DNA of 64,000 nucleotides, taken from contig CM046856.1 in assembly GCA_025617745.1 (NCBI GenBank), forward strand, positions 42,647,049 to 42,711,048, read 5' to 3'. This DNA is from Heliocidaris erythrogramma (Eukaryota; Echinodermata; Echinoidea; Camarodonta; Echinometridae). The stretch's first letter is position 1. Each line of letters starts with the position of its first letter. The position numbers and the translations under genes were made by a program. Of the stretch, positions 11,437 to 21,800 are shown in pieces. The notes under the pieces are model-generated. The model saw nothing but the letters and a program-made list of their open reading frames with translations, was not told where the DNA came from and did no database searches.

Positions 11437-12520
11437 TATTTTGTCAAACTGAGCTTGTTTCTCCATATTCGTATTGCGAGGATTTCTGATTTGATTATTA
11501 TTCAGACCAAAGCCATGGTCTCTGGATGTCCTATATACTGAGAAGTACTAATATATGCTAACACGGGAATGTCGTATATCTTTTAGGCCATGAAACCAAG
11601 TATCCAACTAATGAGGTAAGGAAAAGTGTAGAATATAATAGAGGAGTGTCAGTCGATCTGCGTCACTAGACAAAAAATTATGATAGGTTTAAATAAGCGA
11701 AAAATTTTGCGTTTTGCCGACCTCCTATGAAATTGAAAATTCTTATTTGCCAACAGAATTTCTAAATAAGGGTGTGTCATACCTTCCACCTACCTCGACA
11801 CCCACTTCCCTAACTGGGGCAAGACCGACAGCCCACGAGACCGAAAAGTTGTCAGAATGCTGACGAGTCAGTGGGCTGTCAGTCTCATTGGCCCTTCGGC
11901 TTTTTCTGTTTCTTTTTTTTTTTGGGGGGGGGGGGGGGGGTGGGGTCACTGGACTAACATTTTCGATCTTGTGGGCTTTATAGCCCCCACCCCCTCTTAT
12001 GGACGCCCCTGACCTACGCACAACGTGAAGGTCATAATGTAGCTCTACGAGCCATTGTATTGTGGCATGGGAGAGCGAGAGAGAGAGAAAGAGAGAGAAC
12101 GAAAAAGAGAGGGCAGAGATCACGGACTGCCGAAGTCGTAAAAATTAATAAAAAGACAGCGCATATGATTATCCATTACATTTTAAACAGATTACAGTTC
12201 CTCATCTTATCGTTTTCTTGGTCAAAATGCCTATAAACAAACCATGAAAGTGTACCCTGGACAAAAGATTTCGCCCGGCGATGTATTCGCTGAACCGTGC
12301 TACTTATACTGCACAAGTCATCGTCGTATGTCTCGCTCGTTTGTTGACATCGTACCATATACATGACTTGTATCCGTCATACACTTATACATGAACTTCA
12401 ACAGACGTGAAGCTCAGTTAGAATCATGAACGTACTCGCAGGTCCATGGTACTAGAATTCTGCTATTACACTGAACAGATATTGCTCTAATGTGCCTTCA
12501 TTACAATGCGTTCTCATTAT
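11437..12520. other. Intergenic upstream of the transporter gene
   Basis: No gene is seen. It holds a T/G run at 11912-11941, a GA-rich tract at 12068-12113 and plain AT-rich DNA. Confidence 0.45.
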
Positions 12521-12522
12521 AT

Positions 12523-12530
12523 TATAAAAG
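12523..12530 (+). promoter_or_regulatory. Candidate TATA box of the transporter gene
   Basis: TATAAAAG lies 137 bp before the ATG at 12667. Transcription would then start at about 12553-12562 and leave a leader of about 105-115 bases with no intervening ATG-initiated long frame. No CCAAT box is obvious. A cryptic TATA in AT-rich DNA is a real alternative. Confidence 0.35.
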
Positions 12531-12666
12531 TGCACCGTTAAAAAAAATAATTCTCGTTTCCTTGGGTCCATTTATCGATGCGGAAGAAACTCGTGAATTT
12601 CAAAGCTATTGCATCTTTCTCCGTCATCATCTAGTCTACATGATGTCAGGCTGAAGCCTGTCTTCA

Positions 12667-12853
12667 ATGGCTTCAAACGGTGATATAAGAAGCTGGGTGG
12701 TGCTTGGTGCAGCTTTCTTCTCCAATTTCTTGAATGGTGGCTTCCTGCAGATCATGGGAGTTTACATGGTGGCCTGGCAAGACTACTTCGCGTTGGATGC
12801 CACTGCTATCGCTAGTGTAGCCAGTATAATGAGTCTGGTTTCAAGACTAAGTG
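12667..12853 (+). CDS. Transporter exon 1 (start codon, helices 1-2)
   Basis: ATG at 12667 opens MASNGDIRSWVVLGAAFF. The exon ends AGTG before the donor GTGAGT, phase 1, and codes 62 residues plus one base. This is the only ATG upstream in the right frame and sits just before helix 1, so I chose it. Confidence 0.85.
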
Positions 12854-15800
12854 GTGAGTATTGTATTGTTCGATACAATACAGTGGCGGGTCTCGCCCTT
12901 CTCGAGGCTCTCTCAGGGTGGGGCGGGGGGGGGGGGGGGGGGTATGGGGCTAGGGAAAAGTTTTCGTTGAAAAGTCCCATTTAGTTTCCGGCTGGAATCT
13001 CCTGGCCTTTCAAGGATGTGAAAGGAAGGGCCTTTGGATTTTTGGTTTCTGTTATTTATTTTTTATTAATTTTTGTATTTTTTACCTCTAAAAACCTATT
13101 TTGCATTTTTCCGGCCTTAGGCTATGGTGGCGGATGTTTCGCCTGTTCTATAGCCTGTATACAGTGCGTCCCAGAAAAAACGAAACCGAGATTTATCGAT
13201 ATTTAATCATAATTTATCTTAATCACAACTATGATTAATAAATGACACATATTTGTAAAGCAATTGGACCCTCTTCTTTCATTTGATGCCACTCATATAT
13301 GATACATACTTCACGCATGAGTGAATAAAGACAGAAAGAAGAGGATCCAAACTTTACAAATATGTGTCATTTATTGATCATAATTGTGGTTAGGATATGA
13401 TTAAACATGGCTAAATCTCGGGGTTTTTTTCTGGGACGCGCTGTATAGGTAGATTTCTAACGTGCTATTGAAGTTTGTATTTAGTCATAAAGCCCTAGAA
13501 TTACATTTATGGCAAATTTGTTTTGTCTCAACAAGGGAGAGAAAGACAAACGAGGCAAAATTAATTTTGATGTTTGGCGTAAATAGGCTAAAATTATTAT
13601 CTCTCCCTGTCTTAAGTTATATATTTACAGAATGTAGATTAGATCGGGGTCGCATGATAAGACGTGTTTTCAGCATTAGCGAAATGTAAATGGAAATTTG
13701 GCTATTACTAAAACGAAAGAGGTCATATTAAGGAATCTACTGATTATGTTTTCTGATGGAGATGAATTATAGGGATTCAATGTGACAAACGCGGGTTGCG
13801 GGAGGAGGGGGTTCGCATGCGAACGATCTACTAAATGAGCATTATGAAACTTGTCTACTTATCCACCCCCAGCTAATGCCCGGCCGAACTTGCTCAATTA
13901 CAGGTCAACAGCCGAAGGACAGTTTATTTTACTAAATTATGCACTATTAATCGGGCAAAAAGCAGCTAGCGTATCTATATGTATTATATATAAAGAAAAG
14001 GTTCAAAATGAAATTATCGGCGGCGGATACAGGATTCCCTGGCCGGGGGGAGGGGGGCGCCACATTTATGAGGTGCTTTTTTTTACTGTAAAGTTCTCTG
14101 ACGAAGAAAAATGGGTATAATTCTTTTTGATGCCAACCCATTCCATGCTGGGCCATCAATATGGATCTCCCTGAAGGGATTAGAAATAGCAGTTCTGTTG
14201 AAGTGTTCAAAAATAATCTTTAAAAGTATCTGTTTAATTTGGCCTATAATTGATTACCATTACCTTTCATGTCCGTACCTCTCCTATTGCACTTTTGTTT
14301 ATTTGTCATTTATTTCATCTTTGCACAAGTTGCGCCTTGAGCATTTGATCATCAAGTGGATTCGGCGCCCTATAAAGCTTATATATTATAATCATATATT
14401 ATTTCAAATTTCTATGACGAGTACATGCAGTTTTTTTTTGCTTGTCAGAAATTTGTTTGAATATTGAGCCCCCTCCCTCAAGAAATCCTGGATCCTCCAC
14501 TGAGAGTATGTAAAAAGAAGTCATCACATTTGTGTGCTGCCTGGGGCATTATATCAATCAATCAATCAATCATTTATTTCCACCATAAAAACATATTACA
14601 GAAAATCAATACAAATCAGTATAATAAATAATAGTGGCGGGATCATAGAAAGCACAAATATAGACTTGTTAAAAATGACCCCTTCATACAGAGTAAATAA
14701 AAACAGAATTATAAGAAATGATAGAATATCAAGTTTACAGAAGTTCATAACAATGAACATTAATCTTCCTTCCATATTCTTTAAGATTGGGTTTTGTCGG
14801 GGGTACACTCAACCCCCCCCCCCCCCCCCCGATCTGCAACTGAGTCCGAGTATTGATTTTCTATCAGCTAGCACCTTTCTAACTTCATGTTTATTTTAAA
14901 GGGCGAGTCAATTAGAATCAACATTGGGGCTAAAAATGTAGTACATAGGTCCAATGACACAATTCTGACATTTTTACAGAAAAAAAAATGCCCAGTTACA
15001 AGAAATTGGTCAAAAAAAATCACTAATTTGGGAACGCCCCAAAAAATTGACAGCTGATTGGCTAGAGCGATTTGACGTAGCATCGGTAAGTCCCCCGCGA
15101 AGCCACTAAGTTTGACTAATATGTTGGCAATGTAAATGAATAATAATGTATCCATTTTCATATCACTATTTATACAATTTCGACAATCTTTAAGTCCCCC
15201 AAAAGGATTTGAATAGGTTGTTTAGACATTTTAGTAGAGGTCAAATGACAAGTCTGGCATTTTTTCAAACACTTTACCCATGATAATTCCTCTTTTGGAT
15301 TAGGTTTATGTTTTGGAAAAACGTAATAATTTTACAGACAAGTAGACGTGTGGACAGTCGCTTTACTGCTGACCGTACCTTGCGAATCTTTGTGTGCGTG
15401 CTTATGATAACAACCAAGTACACTGAAAGACTGGATGAAAGTCTAAATATATTACAACAAATACAGCAAAATCGTGTGCTGCAAGCTAGCTGCCTCCCGG
15501 GGGGGGGGGGGGGCACTCACATATATATGTCACACATGTATGTGCCGCTGTGACGTCCCCCATTTTCAACCTTCTCGGGTCGCTCCCATGATATGCGATT
15601 TTCAGATTTTCACTAACCGCACCTCGATTGGCTTCCGACTCGCTCCCTAGAATATGAGAAAACAATGCGCACAGCCCATTGTCCGGGAACGGTCGCTCCC
15701 TAGCCTCCCAGGCCAGCGCAGCGGGGAGCTGGGCGGCCTATAGTGCCCCCTAACTGAACGCGGTATTACTTAGTCTAGTGCTAGCGGCGGCTCAGCGAGA

Positions 15801-18800
15801 TCAATCTGCATGCGACATCGAGCCAGTGCAGTGGCGCGGCATGTACAGCGTTAAAAACAGCGCTGCGACCGCTGACTCAGCTCATGCACCGTATGTGTAC
15901 CAGAGTAGTGAGATCGCGAGCAGCTAAAATTAGCTCTGCCCATGAGCCCGTTCGCTCCTTAGACCCTCAAAAATGAGCTTCCTCAATTAACCATTTAGCT
16001 CCTTAGCCCCCTGTTTTGAGATTGGCAGCGGCACACCCACATCCAAAAACAGGTTGAGTGCCCCCCCCCCCCCGGGCTCTACGCTACGGTACGGTAGACC
16101 TACCCTCTTTTTCTCCAGTGACTCCAGCTTCAGAACTGCAGACCGACTCTTGTTTTTTTAGCTCCCTGTGTTTGGCTTCCAGTTCCACAGCCCTCAGTTC
16201 CCAGTCTGATGACAGGGATAGCTGTCGGCCGCAGCATTTTATTCTTGGGCGCAAATCCTAGCTGGTCATACAGCCCCTGGCCTGAGGGCCTGACTATCGA
16301 AGTCCTCCTCCCTGAAGTGGTCACTGCAAACAGTACTGTGAGCGGAAGGGCCATCCCACTGAGCTAGCTCGCGTCAGCTTGATCATTGAAATCCAAATTT
16401 TTCGAGTTGCATCATCTTTAGGAAAGGTGTGCAGACTGACACCATCGCTGGTGCCTTTGCTGCACCCAGCAACAACACATCTCCTCGGCATTTTCTTGAG
16501 ATATGCACTCCTATCATGCCTATCCAAAATTCCCTGCACTGGATATACACAGACAAGCGTCGTCCGCTAGCTAGATGTTCCCGATGGTACGTCACAGGTC
16601 ACCTGACAAGGCACGTGACTGGGCCCTATTTTTCGAGGGGCGTGACAGACTAGCTGATAAACGTGCGATTTAGGCAATTTCAACGAAGCTTAGAGAAGTA
16701 CACAGATCTTTTTAATAAAAAGTATATGCGATTTCTAGCAATATTGACACAATACTTTGATATTATCATGAAATGTAATTCTAATTGACTCGCCCTTTAA
16801 ATAGCTGAATGATGCAGGCCTACCAGTATGATTTGATTATGTTTTTATGTTTCTATCATGACTTTTTTAATGGGTCAAAAAATTGCCCAACATGATGATA
16901 ATTGTGCTCAATTTCTACTAAATTATTATCGTGATTGGGCAAATTAACATTTCTTAAGTTGGGCATAAAATTGCCAAAAAGTTAGTCGTACACGTAATTA
17001 TCTCTCATGTTAGGCAAGTTTTATCTAACATATTTTACAAGTCACTATTTACTCGGACCAGTCCTATCTGCTAATGCTATAGATCAATTTTACAATACGT
17101 CAGGGGGAAAAAAGTAACTTCGATATTATTGCCTTTCAAGTTTTAATTTACGATTAGCATCAGGAACCCAATCTTGTATTTAGAGGGAAGCTTCGTAAAG
17201 CAACACGAACGGTCATAAAAGTGGAAGCAAACAATTTACAGAGAATAGTCGGAAATGATAAATTGAGACTATAAAAATTAAAAACTTTAATCACGTCAAA
17301 AGTGAAGACGGTGTAGCTTCCCTGGTTCAGTTCCTGATGTTTCCCTTCCAAAATGCCAGTGGCCTCGTAGTTCGCACTTTGCAGGCACAAACCCCTGACC
17401 CTGTCCGTCGAAACGCGTAATAGACTGTCTGAACTCTCAGACTAAAACTCCCATCTCCCTGCGCCTGTACCTGCTCAGTGTCTGCACTGTAAGACAACCA
17501 TAGACCCTGTACTGTACAGGCTGATCCTGACTATATTGACACGACCATGTCCAGTAGGAAGCTGAATTAGGCTTCTCTCAAGACATAATGATTTTCTGAT
17601 AAAAGCGCCAAATTGGGGTCTGTGCTTGCAGACTAGACACTGCATGGGCTTGCAGGCCTATTAATCAAATAAGATAACAGTTTGTAGGCGAATATAGAAT
17701 ACTGACGTAACTCAACTTCCACTAGACCACCTCCAGCTGATCCCCTGGAACCTGGGAAATTCTTTCTTTTTTCCCCTTCTTTTTGGATCGCATTTAATGG
17801 CGCTTGTCATTTCCCTTCTGAATATTTACGCCAGTATGCATCTGGTCGCATTATGCTGCACTGTATTGTAATATTTTGCGCGATTTAGGGGAGACTCATG
17901 ACAAGCTACCGACACGAACCTTTGCCCGTTTCTTCATGTATTTTCTGGCCAGCCTGGTTCTGTCCATTAAACAGACAGTAACAGACTTCTCAGCAGGCAT
18001 AGGCATAACCAGGGGGCACAAGGGGGCCATTGCCCCCTATTCAGCCCCTAAAAAGAAAAAAAAAGCGAGAGCGAAAAAGCGGGAGAAGTGAAAGGAAAAA
18101 AGCCTAAAAAGGTGCTACGAGCCGTTATCTGTAAATTAAAATTTGCTAAAATGTCAAAGTTTTCGCGCTTCGCGCGGGAAGGGGGAAATAACTCGCCCCT
18201 TCCTGCACCCACCCCTGTTACATACAGTGCAGTATTGCGTCCAAATAACTGAAAAGCAGCCCGGGCGTCGAACTAACTTTCCGCCTAAATAAAGGAGCTA
18301 CGAACCGTTATCTTTCAAATTTGCTAGAAAACGTCATGCAGAGCTTTCGCAGTTCGTGCGGGAGGTGGTAAACTCCCCCCCCCCCCTCCCTACACCCACC
18401 CCTGTTTCATACAGTGCAGTATTGCGTCAAAAAAGCCTAATTGAAAAACAGTCCGGGCGTCGAACTAACTTTCCGCCTAATTAAAAAAGGTGCTACGAGC
18501 CGTTATCTTTCTCTCAAATTTTTCTATATTCATGTATTTTCTGGCCAGCCCGGTTCTGTCCATTGAACAAACAGTAACAGACTTCTCAGCAGTCATAGGT
18601 ATAACCAGGGGGCACAAGGGGGCCATTGCCCCCTATTCAGCCCCTAAAAAGAAAAAAAAAGCGAGAGCGAAAAAGGGGAGAAGTAAAAGAAAAAAAGTCT
18701 AAAAAGGTGCTACGAGCCGTTATCTGTCAATCAAAATTTGCCAAAATGTCAAACTCCCCGCTCCCTGCACACGCCGCCCCCCCCCCCCCCGGGGAGCTTG

Positions 18801-21800
18801 CTTCGCGTTCTCACAATCGTCCCCTAACATGAAATCCTGGCTACGCGGTTGGATCCTTCACGACTGCCCCCCCCCCCTATTGAAATATCAGCAGGCATGA
18901 CACAGTATGCGCAGCCTATAGCTAGTCCTAGGCCCCTCCAATCCGGTAAGAGCTGTACGGTGCCTGTCATCAATGTAATGGGACTGTCTCCTTTCCGAAA
19001 ACAAAATCATAAAGTAATCACATGTTCAAATATTTTTTTCAATTTTAATTATGGCAGACATTCTGGGCTTCTGTTAGTAATTGAAAATACTGAATATAGG
19101 CCTACTCTTCTAAGTATCCCCCACTTTTTTTAGTAGACACGTTTCATAAAATCTCGGGGAAAAGTTCGAAAATTGTCATTAATGAGTGAAATCAGATCAG
19201 CCCCCCCCCCCCCCCCCCCCACTTTCAAAAATGCTCAGCAGCCCCTGCTTCATATTCGGGTAGCGAGGTTCCCGGGTAATTATGTAGCTTCTGTATGTAG
19301 CCCTCTGTACATTTACCATAAGAAAAGTTTTAAATAAATTAGAAATTGAAAAATTGATATTCGGGCAAAAGGCGTCAGCCCCCTTGCGAACATGTTCCCG
19401 TATGATTTCTACATCTGCAATTTTCTCTCATTATGATTTGGGAGAGATTAGGGTGCAGCATTTTTGTCGGGAAATTTAGGTGTCACACCCTAAAAATTTG
19501 TCGGCAAATTAGGGTGTTACCCCCCCCCCCCCCCAATTCAAAATCTTCTAGCGACGCCCCTGTATACGCCTACTGCATGATGCTATAAGTGGCGCCTTGA
19601 ATAACAGTTTGTTGTGTTTTAATATTCTTTTTAGGGGTACTGTCTGGAGCTCTTTGCAAGCGGTTTGGGTCTCGCTCTGTTCTCATGGGTTCCGGAATCA
19701 TCTCATTTTTGTCCACCTTTCTTGGATCGTTCGTCCGCACATTATGGCAGCTACACATCTACGCATTCTTTGCAGGTGACTCCATACTTTCAATAGTTTT
19801 TTTCCACGGAGGTCTCTGGATCCCTTTTTTGTTCTTTTATAATAGAAAAAATAGCAAAAATTAATAATAGTCAATCATAAGTTCAAGTTCTTCAATTTCA
19901 TTTCATCATAATGCAAGACTATATGAGTTGGGGGCGACGAAACCAACATTTGGGTGCCTGATTCTTCATCGTACGTATTATGAAATATATCCACTCTCAA
20001 GCTATGTGTGTTACCTCTTCTTTTTTGGCAAATCAGAGGAGTGCAATCGCCCCTGCCCCCTGCCCCCTGCAATACAGGCCCTGTACATGTATGTCTGCAA
20101 ACTATATAGATGCAGCATTCGTAACCAATGGGAAGGTTCATGGGTATGACCCCCTGGCGCCTGTTTGGGGGAGAACGACTCGACAAAAAAATCAACAAAC
20201 AAACAAATGACAAATGACAAACACACACACACATTACAAAAGTATAAAATCTGACAAAAAATTCAATCGGGAAGGGGGTGTAACACAAGAACGGAAATGG
20301 GCGGACATGGAATTGAGTTATGTTTTTTCCCATCCTATACCCATTAATCAATGATTGTTATAAAGTCTTTAAATTAAGAATTAGTTCCATTTTGCGATCA
20401 CATTACTGACAAGAAATGGTGTCTGTGTTGCTTTTCTGTCAATTCGCTCATTTAGTCCAATTTTGACACCCCCCCCCCCCCCCATAATCCAGGGTATAGG
20501 GTGTATTGATGTTGTTTTAAAATGTAATTGAAAAATTAATGTTGAATATGTTTTAGCGCTCGGTCGCTTTACGCCCTCGCTTATGTACGTTTAATTTCAT
20601 TCACTTTCGGTCTCGATTCAAAAGCAATGGTAAAAAAAAACCCCACTCGGTATTGTGATTTCTATGAAACTTTTTGGTTTTAGGTATATTTTGGGTGTCA
20701 GAAATTTTGAGAGTCTGCATTGGGCATTAGTGTTCCTGGATATGGTACTGCAGGTAAGATACCATTGTAAAGTGGTGGCTTTTTAAATATATATATATAT
20801 ATATATATACAATAGCCTGTTTAATTCCCTCTCTCCAGGTTTCGGTTACGGGCTGGCGTACACACCATGTTTCATCGCTGTCAGTTCACGTTTCAAGGCT
20901 CGTCTGGGACTGGCCAATGGTGTCATCAGTGCAGGAGTCGGTGTAGGGATACTAACCATGGCCCCTGTCATAGAGACACTCTGTGACATCTATGGTTGGA
21001 AGGGTGCTCTTCTGATCCATTCCAGCATCACGGCACACAGACTTGTGCTTGCTCTCCTACTGAAACCATCAGCTCTGGAACACAGAGCCCTTAAAGAGTA
21101 TCAGCTAGAACGAATTGGGTCCAAAAGGCTTGGTCACATAGAACAGACTGTGCTCTATGCTAACAATGATATGAAATATGATAAAACATATTTAGATGGG
21201 GATCGGTGGGGGATAAAAGAAGGTGAAAATAGAAATGATGAGATTGTCGAAGAGAAAGAAGTACAAATGGTATATAGGAGAAGAACAGTGACGGAAGAAC
21301 CAAATATACCTATAGCTGTGCGGCGATCTAAGTGCATGATGTTCATTAAATACATAGACCGGTCATTTGACATCTCCTATCTAGCCCGTACACCTAGTTA
21401 TTTAATATTCCTTGTATGCCTGATCGGCACCTCAATTAGCACCTCGCAGTGTCGCTATTACATATTACCGAAACTGGTGTACGACCTGAATGTGTCTAGG
21501 ATCAAAGCAAGCTTTGGAATGACAATTCTTGGTGCTTGTATTACGATCATACGTGCTCTGCACGGGCTGCTCCTAGACTCGGGTTTGATTTCCGTTTCAG
21601 ACCTGCTCCTCTTGGGTCTTGCCGTCGCCGGAACCACCATGCTGATTAATCCATTCGTCGAGTCCTTTGTCGGTCAGATGGTCCTCGCTGGTTTCTTTGG
21701 AGTCGGTGATGGTCTAGTTCTTCCCCTTGCAGCTCTCATGACCAAGGCAATAGTCCTCCAGGAAAAGTTACCCAATGGCATCGGAATGCAATTTGCTCTC

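Larger units (their letters stand above)
14900..16796 (-). mobile_element. TTAA-flanked DNA transposon remnant with THAP gene (Kolobok-like)
   Basis: Ends are AGGGCGAGTCAATTAGAAT (from 14900) and ATTCTAATTGACTCGCCCT (to 16796), an exact 19-bp inverted repeat, each bordered by TTAA (14896-14899 and 16797-16800). The TTAA duplication plus a minus-strand THAP zinc-finger gene fits the Kolobok superfamily, whose transposases can carry a THAP domain; P elements share THAP but duplicate 8 bp. No DDE catalytic domain is seen in about 1.9 kb, and a G-run-ended MITE has inserted inside, so the copy is dead. Confidence 0.7.

Noticed and set aside
16383-16653. Plus-strand frames over the THAP segment
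   Set aside because: They are shadows of the minus-strand THAP reading, which has the zinc-ligand pattern.
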